Source: Acetitomaculum ruminis DSM 5522
GTDB taxonomy: Bacteria; Bacillota; Clostridia; Lachnospirales; Lachnospiraceae
Assembly (NCBI RefSeq): GCF_900112085.1
Contig: NZ_FOJY01000003.1
Span: 62,001 to 126,000 of the forward strand
Direction: 5' to 3'
DNA: 64,000 nt
The position numbers and the translations under genes were made by a program. The notes under the pieces are model-generated. The model ran no database searches, was not told the origin of the DNA, and saw only the letters and a list, made by a program, of their open reading frames with translations. Below, piece after piece: positions 34,237 to 42,716 of the stretch (positions are counted from its first letter, which is position 1; each line of letters begins with the position of its first letter).

Positions 34237-34980
34237 TTATATCTCCAGCTTACTTTTTTTCCTGCTTATTTCGTCCATATATGCTGCTGTTATCATACCA
34301 GAGGGAAGGGCAACCACGGCGACTCCCACAAGGGCAGACAGCATTGTTATAAACCTTCCTATGTTGGTGGCAGGGGCAATATCTCCATAACCTATTGTGG
34401 TTATTGATATTGTTGCCCAGTATAAAGCATCAAAAAAATCTTCGAACAAATCCGGCTCAACCTGGAATATAATCATTGCTATCGCAAAAATATATGCACA
34501 AGCAATCATAAGCATGGCAAAAAGCTGAGCCCTTACCTTCCTGATTACATTTTCAATAACTACCATTGTCTTTGAGTATCTTACAAGTTTTAAAATCCTC
34601 AATACCCTGAATATTCTAAAAAGCTGTAAGGTAACTGATGCCGGAAAGAAAAATGTCAAAACCGGTACGATTGAAAGCAGGTCAATTATCGCCATTGGTG
34701 TAAATACATAGGCAACATAGGCTTTATAGCTTTTTATTCCCATTTTATAATCAGAGGTATAAAATCGCATAATGTAATCAAAAATAAATATTGACACTGT
34801 AATAACATCTATTATCAGACTATACCTGTTTCCTTCTTTCATTGTAAGGGGAATAAGACCTACAATAACGGCAGTAAGCATCAACACATCGTACCTTTTG
34901 CTGACCACATCCCCATCATGAGATGCTTCCAAAATTTCATAGATTCTTCTTTTAAATACTTCTAAATCTTTTCCACCCAT
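34237..34980 (-). CDS. Voltage-gated-type potassium channel (six-TM)
   Basis: 247 residues with six membrane segments. The fourth (about 107-130, LFRIFRVLRILKLVRYSK) has Arg/Lys every third or fourth residue, as in a voltage sensor. The pore loop has the selectivity filter TTIGYGD (about 196-202), diagnostic for K+. It should form a tetrameric K+ channel in the membrane; no cytoplasmic RCK/TrkA domain is attached. The RBS GGAGAAGG precedes the ATG. It stands alone, with a truncated repeat copy directly upstream. Confidence 0.92.
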   Translation of the reverse strand: MGGKDLEVFKRRIYEILEASHDGDVVSKRYDVLMLTAVIVGLIPLTMKEGNRYSLIIDVITVSIFIFDYIMRFYTSDYKMGIKSYKAYVAYVFTPMAIIDLLSIVPVLTFFFPASVTLQLFRIFRVLRILKLVRYSKTMVVIENVIRKVRAQLFAMLMIACAYIFAIAMIIFQVEPDLFEDFFDALYWATISITTIGYGDIAPATNIGRFITMLSALVGVAVVALPSGMITAAYMDEISRKKSKLEI

Positions 34981-35000
34981 TTTTCCTTCTCCTTAGTAAA

Positions 35001-35070
35001 TGTAAAGCGGACATTCTTAAATCCGCTTCGCTACTTCCTCATGAACGCAGTGGCACTTTGTGCCACCTGT
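35001..35070. repeat. Dispersed repeat, half copy 3
   Basis: 70 bp matching the left part of the 161-bp repeat, from the GTAAAGCGGACATTC end through the GTGGCAC/GTGCCAC hairpin, cut off exactly where the second hairpin should begin. The break coincides with the stop codon of the small membrane protein at 35071-35226. It lies 20 bp upstream of the K+ channel start. Confidence 0.85.
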
Positions 35071-35226
35071 TCAAGCAAGTAAGGCCAATGCTCCTAAAAT
35101 CGCCAGAACCACTACCAGCAGATAAGATACCACAGATACCACAATACCTATATAATCTTTTTTCTCCACAACGCCTTCATCAGTAATGGCTTTTTCGGTA
35201 TATTTATATTCATTCTTTTTTTTCAT
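35071..35226 (-). CDS. 51-residue single-pass membrane protein
   Basis: Small frame reading MKKKNEYKYTEKAITDEGVV, a Lys/Asp stretch, then one hydrophobic helix of about 28 residues (YIGIVVSVVSYLLVVVLAIL and on) to the stop. A strong SD (AGGAGAAGAAGG) lies a few bases before the ATG, and the basic N-terminus followed by a membrane helix is coherent, so this looks like a real short gene. Function is unknown. Its stop codon abuts the truncated repeat copy 3, so the original C-terminus may have been changed by that insertion. It follows the phosphodiesterase gene, after a terminator. Confidence 0.65.
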   Translation of the reverse strand: MKKKNEYKYTEKAITDEGVVEKKDYIGIVVSVVSYLLVVVLAILGALALLA

Positions 35227-35303
35227 AGCCTTCTTCTCCTAAAAAGCAATAAAGTAATTATCTTTAATGTTTAATCGGCTATTATCAGACTTCTGTTTAT
35301 TGT

Positions 35304-35346
35304 CATAAGAAAAAAAGCGGACATCAATGTGATATGTACCCGCTTT
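35304..35346 (-). terminator. Intrinsic terminator after the rdgB/phosphodiesterase genes
   Basis: AAAGCGG/CCGCTTT arms with an inner ACAT/ATGT pair (35314-35346) are followed by TTTTTTTC on the minus strand, 12 bp past the phosphodiesterase stop. Confidence 0.85.
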
Positions 35347-35358
35347 ACTTTTGTTGTA

Positions 35359-35868
35359 TTAAAAAAAGAAAAATTTTCGTTTTTTTTCGTTTAGATATTT
35401 AATTTCAAATTCTGTTTGTCCCTTTGGGGATAAGTTCATAACAATATAAGAAGGCAGCCTGTTTTTTTGGCGAGGATAGGTCAAACTTCCGGGATTAATC
35501 AGGGTTATATTATAATCCGTATCAACAACCGGCACATGGGTATGACCAAACATGACTATATCCGCTCCCATGGATATGCCCTTCTTTTTTATAAAATCCG
35601 TTTCCGTATTGACATAATATTTGTGCCCATGGGTCATAAAAATATTACAGGAAGATATATTTACCATTTTTTCCCTGGGATAAACCGAAAACAGGTCATT
35701 GTTTCCTGCTATAAGCTCGCATGGACATTGTGCCATATTTTCAATGACTCCGGCATCCATTTCCAGATCCCCCAGGTGAAATAATGCGTCAATTGTTCCT
35801 TCAATTTCTAAAACTCTTTTTAAATTGTCATTGTAACCATGCGTATCACTTACCACAAGTATCTTCAT
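35359..35868 (-). CDS. YfcE/MJ0936-type metallophosphodiesterase
   Basis: 169 residues. Calcineurin-like motifs are VSDTHGYNDNL (5-15), HLGDLEMD (31-38), AGNNDLF (about 54), MTHGHKYY (about 79) and FGHTHVPVVD (about 107). Small enzymes of this kind hydrolyse phosphodiesters in vitro, with unclear physiological substrate. It starts 2 bp after rdgB and is co-transcribed with it and the upstream amidase. A lysine/phenylalanine-rich tail (KKRKFFFF) ends the protein. Confidence 0.9.
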   Translation of the reverse strand: MKILVVSDTHGYNDNLKRVLEIEGTIDALFHLGDLEMDAGVIENMAQCPCELIAGNNDLFSVYPREKMVNISSCNIFMTHGHKYYVNTETDFIKKKGISMGADIVMFGHTHVPVVDTDYNITLINPGSLTYPRQKNRLPSYIVMNLSPKGQTEFEIKYLNEKKRKFFFF

Positions 35869-35870
35869 CT

Positions 35871-36476
35871 TTAACCTTTCTGATTGATTTCGTTTCTAAT
35901 TACTTCGCTTATCTTTCTAAGTGCTTTTCCTCTGTGGCTTATGCTGTTTTTTTCCTCAGGACTAAGCTGGGCGCTGTAAAGATTTTTTTCCGGTAAAAAA
36001 AATATCGGATCATATCCAAAACCGTTTTCTCCCTTTATTTCATATCCGATTCGTCCCTCCATGGTTTCAACCAGGGAAATAACCTTTTTCTCAGGTGTAA
36101 CCACTGCCATGGCGCAGACAAATCTTGCGGTTCTTTTTTCGTCAGCTACTCCTTCTAAGCGTTCTAAAATAGCCTTGTTTTTTATATCATAGGAAGTATC
36201 TTCTCCCATGTATCTTGAAGAATATATGCCTGGTTCTTTATTTAAATAGTCTATTTCCAGTCCGGAATCGTCTGCCAAAACAAAAGTATCCACGCGTTCA
36301 CTGACTGCTTTTGCCTTTATTATGGCATTTTCTTCAAAAGTATTTCCGTTTTCTTCTATGTCAATATCTACTCCTGCTTCCTTCATAGAAACGGCCACAA
36401 CATCCATTCCTTTTAATATTTCATTTATTTCTCTAACCTTATTTTTATTTGTAGTTGCTAAAACCAGATTAATCAT
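35871..36476 (-). CDS. rdgB: XTP/dITP diphosphatase (RdgB/HAM1)
   Basis: 201 residues. VLATTNKNKVREINEIL binds the triphosphate (SxNxxK-type). VLADDSGLEIDYLNKEPGIYSSRYMG is the family signature, and GFGYDPIFFLPE and SHRGKALRKI close the active site. It removes deaminated purine nucleotides (dITP, XTP) from the pool. It overlaps the amidase gene by 4 bp and precedes the phosphodiesterase by 2 bp. Confidence 0.95.
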   Translation of the reverse strand: MINLVLATTNKNKVREINEILKGMDVVAVSMKEAGVDIDIEENGNTFEENAIIKAKAVSERVDTFVLADDSGLEIDYLNKEPGIYSSRYMGEDTSYDIKNKAILERLEGVADEKRTARFVCAMAVVTPEKKVISLVETMEGRIGYEIKGENGFGYDPIFFLPEKNLYSAQLSPEEKNSISHRGKALRKISEVIRNEINQKG

Positions 36477-37525
36477 TTTTTCTCCTTTAAAAACTCTGCA
36501 TTATTATAAGCTTCCAAAATACCGTTAAATATACCCAAAGCCGCCTGTTGTTGATAATCTTTGGAAATCAGTTTTTGCGCCTCTGGCTTATTGGTCAAAA
36601 AGCCAAGTTCCACTAAAGCAACTGGTACCTTAGAATCTCCTATTAATTTAAGACTGCTGCCTTCAATACATTGAAGATTTTTTGCCTGAGTGTTTTTTAT
36701 ATAATTTTTCAGGACATAATCACCTAAAAGCTTGCTTTTTAATGTATCATCTTTTTCATTATACATTACAAGGACACCATTATAGCTTTCTGACTTATCA
36801 TCTGACTCGTTTACATGAATACTTATAAACATATCAGCATTAAGCTGATTAGCCATATCTACCCTTTTTTCAATGGAAGGGTCTTGATTTTCATCTCTTG
36901 TAAGGCAAACTCCTATGCCTGCGTCTTTAAGATACTTCTCTATATATGAAGCCACCGCAAAATCTATATCTGCCTCCACTCCATCATTTAGTACAATTCC
37001 TTTATTGTCAGCGCCATGTCCGGGATCTATAACAACGATTTTATCATATTTATCCCACATACTATAATATTTTATGTATAAATTTCCATCTTCAATAATG
37101 CTTTTATAATCGTAAATATTATCAAGGCTTACGGTGACAATAGTTTTTTCTTTCTTTCCTTCTTTTTTAAAATCCGTTTTCAAATCCGTAAGGCCATTTG
37201 TAAGTCCTTCTATATGGTTTTTATTAAAAAATTCCTTATTTGTGTCTGAAATTGTAATTTTCATTTGTCTGTAAACTTTTGAGTATTCAATTTCATAGTC
37301 TGATTCCTCCCCCTTTGGAAGAGGTATCAAAAGTCCCTTTTCCATTTCATCCCGGCTTATATCATCAAGATTATTATAATATGCGATTTTATCCACGCCA
37401 TTCATTAGGTCAATTTTCTTTTGCCGGCTCTTATTGTTGTTATCAAATATAAAAGCGGCAAAAGACAAGCTTAAACAGGTAAATATCAAAATCAGACTTA
37501 AAAAAGTCACTTTTTTATCTCTCAA
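36473..37525 (-). CDS. N-acetylmuramoyl-L-alanine amidase (Amidase_3)
   Basis: 350 residues. An N-terminal signal anchor (about 9-27) is followed by a soluble region of about 120 residues and a zinc amidase domain: VVIDPGHGADNKGI (His), VEADIDF (Glu), FISIHVNESDD (His) and VALVELGFLTNKPE (catalytic Glu). It cleaves the bond between MurNAc and the stem peptide; CwlD-like roles in spore cortex or in division are both possible. It overlaps rdgB by 4 bp and lies 25 bp after the methyltransferase gene. Confidence 0.9.
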   Translation of the reverse strand: MRDKKVTFLSLILIFTCLSLSFAAFIFDNNNKSRQKKIDLMNGVDKIAYYNNLDDISRDEMEKGLLIPLPKGEESDYEIEYSKVYRQMKITISDTNKEFFNKNHIEGLTNGLTDLKTDFKKEGKKEKTIVTVSLDNIYDYKSIIEDGNLYIKYYSMWDKYDKIVVIDPGHGADNKGIVLNDGVEADIDFAVASYIEKYLKDAGIGVCLTRDENQDPSIEKRVDMANQLNADMFISIHVNESDDKSESYNGVLVMYNEKDDTLKSKLLGDYVLKNYIKNTQAKNLQCIEGSSLKLIGDSKVPVALVELGFLTNKPEAQKLISKDYQQQAALGIFNGILEAYNNAEFLKEKK

Positions 37526-37550
37526 TTTTTCCCCTCTTTATAAAATATAA

Positions 37551-38696
37551 TTATTTTCTTTTAGGAGGCTTTGGCCCCATAAACTGATAAAAATAGGTTT
37601 TGAGCATACCATTATAAATTTTTCGATTTTTATCGGCCTTCCTTCCAAAATCCCTTTCTAAACCATCATAGGAAGTAATAACATAAACCGACCAGGAATC
37701 CAGATTTTTCAGTGCCTGTCCAAAATCCCTGTAAAGAGTTTTTATGCTTTCTTTATCTTCCAATCTTTCACCATAAGGTGGATTTGTAATAACAAAACCG
37801 TATTTTTTCCTGTGATTCAAATCTCTCATGTCTCTTGTCTGAAAATGAATAAGGTGGTCTACTCCTGCCCTGACTGCATTTTCTCTGGCGATTTTTATGG
37901 TTTCACCATCAATATCATAACCTTGAATATCTGTTTTTACGGCAGGATTTCCCATTTCCAATGCCTCATCTCTGGCTTCTTTCCAGAGATTTTTTTCTAT
38001 TATATTATCCCAGCTTTGTGCAGCAAAATCCCTGTTTACCCCGGGTGCTATATTAGCCGCCATCATGGCAGCTTCAATAGGAAATGTTCCGCTTCCGCAA
38101 AAAGGATCCACTAAAATCCTGTCTTTATGCCAGGGAGTAAGTTTTATTAGAGATGCTGCTAACGTCTCTGAAATAGGTGCAAGATTCGATTTTAAACGAT
38201 AGCCTCTTTTGTGAAGAGATGCCCCTGAGGTATCAAGGCCTATTGTAACAATATCTTTCATTAAAAATACTCTGATAGGATATTCTGCCCCGTCTTCGCT
38301 AAACCAGTCAATCTTATATTTGTATTTCATTTTTTCAATAATTGCTTTTTTAACAATGGACTGAATATCAGATGTGCTAAAGAGTTTACTTTTTATGGAA
38401 GAAACTTTCTTTACATATATCTTTGCATCAACAGGCAGATATTCATCCCACAAAAGAGCTTTGGTATTTTCAAACAGTTCCTCAAAACTCTCTGCCTTAA
38501 ATTCTCCTATTTTAATTAAAATTCTCTCTGTGGTGCGCAGATTAATATTTGCCCTGCAAACAGCCTCGGCATCTCCCTTAAAAGTCACTCGACCGTCTTC
38601 AACTTTACTTATATCATATCCCAAATCATATATTTCTCTTTTTAATACTGCCTCCAGGCCAAAGTGGCAGGGAGCTATCAATTCAAATTTATCCAT
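37551..38696 (-). CDS. THUMP-domain rRNA methyltransferase (YpsC/RlmL-like)
   Basis: 381 residues. The THUMP region is about 1-160. A SAM-binding fold follows, with VDPFCGSGTFPIEAAMMA (about 197-214), GYDIDGETIKIARENA (about 250) and the FVITNPPYGERL motif (about 295), the last typical of N2-guanine methyltransferases. It probably makes m2G in 23S rRNA like RlmL's N-terminal enzyme and Bacillus YpsC; the exact site is inferred. It is first of a four-gene minus-strand operon with the amidase, rdgB and the phosphodiesterase. Confidence 0.9.
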   Translation of the reverse strand: MDKFELIAPCHFGLEAVLKREIYDLGYDISKVEDGRVTFKGDAEAVCRANINLRTTERILIKIGEFKAESFEELFENTKALLWDEYLPVDAKIYVKKVSSIKSKLFSTSDIQSIVKKAIIEKMKYKYKIDWFSEDGAEYPIRVFLMKDIVTIGLDTSGASLHKRGYRLKSNLAPISETLAASLIKLTPWHKDRILVDPFCGSGTFPIEAAMMAANIAPGVNRDFAAQSWDNIIEKNLWKEARDEALEMGNPAVKTDIQGYDIDGETIKIARENAVRAGVDHLIHFQTRDMRDLNHRKKYGFVITNPPYGERLEDKESIKTLYRDFGQALKNLDSWSVYVITSYDGLERDFGRKADKNRKIYNGMLKTYFYQFMGPKPPKRK

Positions 38697-38794
38697 TTTT
38701 TCCTCTTTCTTTTCAATGCTTTACCTACAATAATAGAATAATATCACAGCGTTTATGATATATACAGTCTTTTTGATGTTTTTGTATTTTTTTC

Positions 38795-38823
38795 TTGCAT
38801 TTAATTCTATTTCGTGATATAGT
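38795..38823 (+). promoter_or_regulatory. Promoter of tRNA-Glu
   Basis: TTGCAT, a 17-bp spacer and TATAGT end 7 bp before the first base of the tRNA, so transcription starts at or next to the mature 5' end. Confidence 0.8.
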
Positions 38824-38830
38824 TATTAAC

Positions 38831-38902
38831 GGTTCGTTGGTCAAGAGGTTAAGACGCCGCCCTCTCACGGCGGAATCACGGGTTCGATTCCCGTACGAAC
38901 TG
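38831..38902 (+). tRNA. tRNA-Glu (anticodon CTC)
   Basis: A 72-nt cloverleaf with acceptor GGTTCGT/ACGAACT (terminal G-T pair), anticodon stem CCGCC/GGCGG with loop CTCTCAC, and T loop TTCGATT. It is a stand-alone gene with its own promoter and terminator, opposite in direction to all neighbours. It reads GAG, the rarer Glu codon in such genomes. Confidence 0.95.
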
Positions 38903-38904
38903 CT

Positions 38905-38931
38905 AAAAAAGAGTCCTTTGACTCTTTTTTA
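38905..38931 (+). terminator. Terminator of tRNA-Glu
   Basis: GAGTC-CTTT-GACTC extended by A/T pairs, followed by TTTTTTATTTT on the plus strand, directly after the tRNA. Confidence 0.9.
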
Positions 38932-39027
38932 TTTTCTTTATTTATCCACTTCCTTTCCAAAATACTTATAACCACAACTCGCTTATAGGTTTATAACAAA
39001 CTATTGTGGATTTTTTGATATTTGGGT

Positions 39028-39070
39028 AATAATATGGAGATAGCAAATATACTATCTCCATATTATTTTT
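39028..39070. terminator. Perfect 16-bp hairpin between tRNA-Glu and a hybrid kinase
   Basis: Arms AATAATATGGAGATAG and CTATCTCCATATTATT around an 8-nt loop, with the T tail on the plus strand. Lying about 20 bp past the kinase stop, it probably also ends that minus-strand transcript. Confidence 0.7.
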
Positions 39071-39088
39071 CATTGAAAGAATTGTTTT

Positions 39089-41164
39089 TTAGGAATTTTC
39101 AAGTATTATCTCTTCTATTTCATTTAAGGCATCCTCAGGCTGCATATTTTCCAAGAGCATATAGGCAATATTTAACCTTTGTTGAATGTTTTCCTCGTAA
39201 CTGTGTTTTAAAATATCTTCCAGCACCTCCTCAGCTTTATCATAATCCCAGTCAGAAAGGCATTCCTTTAACCTGTTAAGGCTATTGTATAGTTTCTGGT
39301 ATTTTTCGATTTTTTCTCCTACACTTTCAATAGATGCCTTCTCTTCTCTTTGTTTTTCTTTTCTTACAAACTCCTTATATTTACTGGTTTTTTCTTTGAT
39401 AACTTCTGCTTCTTCTTCCTTTACAAGATAAACCTTATCCTCAGGAAGCCATTTAATAAGAGCACTTTCCAAATCTTTTCCGCCAACAGGTTTTGAAAGA
39501 TAATCACAAAATCCCTTGGCAATATATATTTCTCTCGCTCTGGCAACCGCATTAGCCGTAAGGGCAATAACCGGTGTCTTATCAGCTATATTATTGTCTC
39601 TGATGATTTTAAGGGTTTCCACTCCGTCCATTTCCGGCATCATGTGATCCAAAAGAACAAGGTCAAATTCATCTTCCTTAAGCTTTTGTATTGCCTCCTC
39701 ACCGCTTAAAGCCTCTGTTATTTTCACTTCCGTGTTCTTTAACAATAGGGAAACAACCTTTAGATTTACCTTGCTGTCATCCACAACTAAAACCTTAACA
39801 TCCGGAGCTCTAAAGCTTTCTGCGTATTCCTCTCTTTTAGCAAAATTATTATCCAGAATTTTTTTTATATCCCCTATAGGCTTAATATCAGTTATTCCCT
39901 GAGGTATAGTGATTATGAATTCAGTTCCTTTTTGATACTGGCTGTTTACCTCTATTTTTCCATCCATTGCCTCAACCAGACATTTTGTTATGGTAAGTCC
40001 AAGTCCACTTCCCTCCATAACATTATTTTTTTCTTTATCAAGCTTTATAAATGAATCAAATAAATATTCCAAATCCTCCGGTTTTATTCCTTTTCCGGTA
40101 TCACTTATCCTTATTTCAAGCATAAGATTTTCCTGATCAGTTCTCTCATAGCCCACCTTCAGACTTATACTTCCCATTTCTGTCCACCTTACGGAAATAT
40201 TAAGTATATTTATTAATATCTGAGTCAGTCTTGCTTCATCTCCCATAAGACAATCCGGCATGTCTGCCGTTACTTCCAGGTTAAAATCCAAATCCACCTC
40301 TTTGGTCTTTGGCAAAATTATAGATAATATTTTATTCAGCATGGAAGTCATTGTATATTGGGAAGAATTTATTTCCATCTCTCCAGATTCTATTTTTGAA
40401 TAGTCTAAAACATCATTAATAAGAGATAGCATTATTTCCCCGGAATTTTCAATATTCTGGGCATATTCTGTAATTTGCAAATCCTCATTTTCTCTGAGTA
40501 TCATTTCATTCATACCCATAATGGTATTAATAAGAGTTCTCATTTCATGGGACATATTTGATAAAAATCTAGATTTAGAGTTAATGCTTTCTTTTGCATC
40601 ATCGCATTTTGCTTCCAGTACATTTATTATGTCATTTAGCCCGGTTTCCTGTTCAGTATATTTTTTTGTGTTAAAATTAATAATTTTTACCACATTACCG
40701 GATATCCAGGCTGCTAAAACCACTGTGGAAAATGCTATAAAGCAGGCAATACTCCAATATTCCTGCTCAAACTTATCAAGATTCCAAAATGAGAAGGCCA
40801 AAATAATAATCGTATGTATTATGACCATGCAGTTGCAAACTTTTGTTGAACCGTATAAAACACTTTCCATCCATTGAATCATTATCAATAAAAATATCAG
40901 ATACAGATTCCCCAGCATCAGACTGGTTATTATACCAAAAATATCAAAATAAATAATTTCCATCAGGGTAACCAGCAAAAAAGGTACATTTTTCCTTCTC
41001 GCCAATCTAAGACTTAAACAGCTTAAAATAAAAAGCACAAACAGGGCAACGCTTTGAGTTGACTGTACATTAGGCAATAATGCCCCCACTGCCACAAGAC
41101 ATACTCCTTCAATTGCATATATAATTTTCGTCATTACTCTTCCAAAGTAAAGTAAATCATCCAT
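39089..41164 (-). CDS. Hybrid sensor histidine kinase
   Basis: 691 residues from the ATG at 41164, preferred over a GTG two codons upstream because GGGGGTGA lies 6 nt before it. It has six to seven membrane segments (1-165) and a short coiled coil. HisKA has the phospho-acceptor in LSNMSHEMRTLINT (about 207-220). A full HATPase has ILINILN (N box), DTGKGI (G1), FDSF and GSGLGLT (G2). A receiver domain has VVDDSKVN, the phosphorylated Asp in VLLDHMMPEMDG and KPVGG. A helical tail of about 95 residues resembles a histidine phosphotransfer or docking region without a clear His motif. It overlaps the lipid kinase gene by 8 bp. No response regulator is adjacent; the signal is unknown. Confidence 0.9.
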   Translation of the reverse strand: MDDLLYFGRVMTKIIYAIEGVCLVAVGALLPNVQSTQSVALFVLFILSCLSLRLARRKNVPFLLVTLMEIIYFDIFGIITSLMLGNLYLIFLLIMIQWMESVLYGSTKVCNCMVIIHTIIILAFSFWNLDKFEQEYWSIACFIAFSTVVLAAWISGNVVKIINFNTKKYTEQETGLNDIINVLEAKCDDAKESINSKSRFLSNMSHEMRTLINTIMGMNEMILRENEDLQITEYAQNIENSGEIMLSLINDVLDYSKIESGEMEINSSQYTMTSMLNKILSIILPKTKEVDLDFNLEVTADMPDCLMGDEARLTQILINILNISVRWTEMGSISLKVGYERTDQENLMLEIRISDTGKGIKPEDLEYLFDSFIKLDKEKNNVMEGSGLGLTITKCLVEAMDGKIEVNSQYQKGTEFIITIPQGITDIKPIGDIKKILDNNFAKREEYAESFRAPDVKVLVVDDSKVNLKVVSLLLKNTEVKITEALSGEEAIQKLKEDEFDLVLLDHMMPEMDGVETLKIIRDNNIADKTPVIALTANAVARAREIYIAKGFCDYLSKPVGGKDLESALIKWLPEDKVYLVKEEEAEVIKEKTSKYKEFVRKEKQREEKASIESVGEKIEKYQKLYNSLNRLKECLSDWDYDKAEEVLEDILKHSYEENIQQRLNIAYMLLENMQPEDALNEIEEIILENS

Positions 41165-42077
41165 ACACACTCACCCCCTCCGGCAAAATAAGTGAAAGTC
41201 CTTCCTGAACAATTTCTATATTCCACTCTTTTTTTCCGGTTATGACCTCCCCGTCAAGGCTTGCCTCTATAAATTTTCCGTCTTTTCTTCTAAGGGAAAT
41301 TCTTTTACATATTCCCTTTTCAATGGTTACTCCGGTTACCTTTTTTCTTTTTTCTACTGCTGTTTTTAGTGTGGATAAAAATTTATATCCCCTAAGATTT
41401 TTTGTATAAAGATAAACCCCTTCTCCGTTTAATATGTCTGCACCAGGATTTATCACTACATTTCCTGCAACTGTACTTCCATTAAGCATTACCAGTTCCG
41501 TAACATTGGTATCAAAACATTCTCCACCATCCATAGTAATTTCCACTTCCAAAGGTTTTGTAAGAAAAACACTAGTCATAAAAGACATAAAATAAGGTAA
41601 GAAGACCCCAAATATACTTATAAACCTGAAATTTTCAATTTTCATGGCCATTAATGCATCAATTCCTATAGAAAAGCTGTTTAATGCAACGCCATGATTT
41701 GTTTTAATGTAGTCAACTTTTACAGGCTTACCCTTTATAAGTTTTTCTATATTTTTAAATTCCTTTGCTTTTTCCCCAAAAACCTTCAAAAAATCGTTGG
41801 TAAAACCACAGGGAAAAAATCCGATTTCAACTTTGGACAAATCCTCAAATCCATTTAATACATTTCTCATGGTTCCAGAACCGCCACAACAATAAAACCT
41901 TAGTTTTTTTCCTTCAAAAGTATGGAGTATTTTTTTAACCAACACTTCTTCATTGTTACTTGAAGTTGTGTTAAAGATGAAATATTCAATTCCCTTTATA
42001 TGGGACAGCTTATTTCTTAAATCTTCTGCAAATGTCTTACGGCCGGCATATGGATTTACAATAAAAATGTGTATCAT
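41157..42077 (-). CDS. Diacylglycerol-kinase-like lipid kinase (DgkB/YegS family)
   Basis: 306 residues. NPYAGRKTF near the start, CCGGSGTMRNVLNGF (GGDGT variant, about 59-73) and FFPCGFTNDFLKVFG (about 84-98) are the catalytic-domain signatures. The C-terminal beta-sandwich contains ASLDGEVI. Note the GGSGT in place of GGDGT: the usual Asp of the nucleotide-binding loop is Ser, which may alter ATP use. The family phosphorylates diacylglycerol or related lipids to return them to phospholipid synthesis. It is co-transcribed with the hybrid kinase. Confidence 0.85.
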   Translation of the reverse strand: MIHIFIVNPYAGRKTFAEDLRNKLSHIKGIEYFIFNTTSSNNEEVLVKKILHTFEGKKLRFYCCGGSGTMRNVLNGFEDLSKVEIGFFPCGFTNDFLKVFGEKAKEFKNIEKLIKGKPVKVDYIKTNHGVALNSFSIGIDALMAMKIENFRFISIFGVFLPYFMSFMTSVFLTKPLEVEITMDGGECFDTNVTELVMLNGSTVAGNVVINPGADILNGEGVYLYTKNLRGYKFLSTLKTAVEKRKKVTGVTIEKGICKRISLRRKDGKFIEASLDGEVITGKKEWNIEIVQEGLSLILPEGVSVYG

Positions 42078-42570
42078 AACCTTTCCCCTCTCAAGTATTT
42101 TTAACCTTCCTTTAACAAATCCATTACCGTTAAATTCATTTTACATTTTATTAATAATATTCACAATATATATCGGTATTTTTTATATTAATTAAACATT
42201 TTCACGCAAAACGGCCAAATTCCTGTAAAGTTAGTATATTGCTGTCACAAAGCCCGTCAATATACTATAAATTCTAGAAAAATAAGGGTAAAACAGTCCC
42301 TTCTTTGCCCCTTAAAATATTTATAATTATTCTATTTTTATCTTATCTTACATTTTGTTCATTAACCCTACTAAATGTAGCATCCTCCAAAAATTGTAAT
42401 ATCACTCATTACATTTTAAACAAAAACAAATTTTGGTTTGCTATTACAAACTTATAAAAAAATATAATTTATCCCTCTTTCTTTTATTAAATTTGTATTA
42501 TTCATTCTTTATTTTTATCTTCCTAATTTTTTTACTGTTTATTCTCAACAAAAAGCCTTAAATTTTTTCC

Positions 42571-42596
42571 AAAGCTACACAATGTAGTGTAGCTTT
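42571..42596. promoter_or_regulatory. 10-bp palindrome, possible operator, ahead of the UroD-family gene
   Basis: AAAGCTACAC-AATGTA-GTGTAGCTTT, 26 bp upstream of the -35 element at 42622. Position and symmetry suggest an activator or repressor site rather than a terminator, since no T tract follows. Confidence 0.45.
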
Positions 42597-42621
42597 AAAA
42601 TAACTATCATCACATCACGGA

Positions 42622-42650
42622 TTTACTTACATAAAATATCAATTTATAAT
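42622..42650 (+). promoter_or_regulatory. Promoter of the UroD-family gene
   Basis: TTTACT, 17 bp and a perfect TATAAT, 66 bp before the start codon. The weak -35 box would fit an activated promoter. Confidence 0.6.
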
Positions 42651-42716
42651 TAGATATGACCGAAATAAGTTATAGACTAGTAAATTTTAATTTTTCAAAA
42701 AGGAGTTAAAAAAATT

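Larger units (their letters stand above)
42078..42716. other. 639-bp divergent intergenic region
   Basis: AT-rich with no coding frame. It holds a 10-bp inverted repeat TAGTATATTG/CAATATACTA (42232-42267) closer to the lipid kinase, a 10-bp hairpin AAAGCTACAC/GTGTAGCTTT (42571-42596) and the promoter at 42622-42650. No riboswitch core (cobalamin, SAM, T-box) was recognised. The length is unusual for this gene-dense window, and regulation of the UroD-family gene is the obvious candidate use. Confidence 0.6.
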
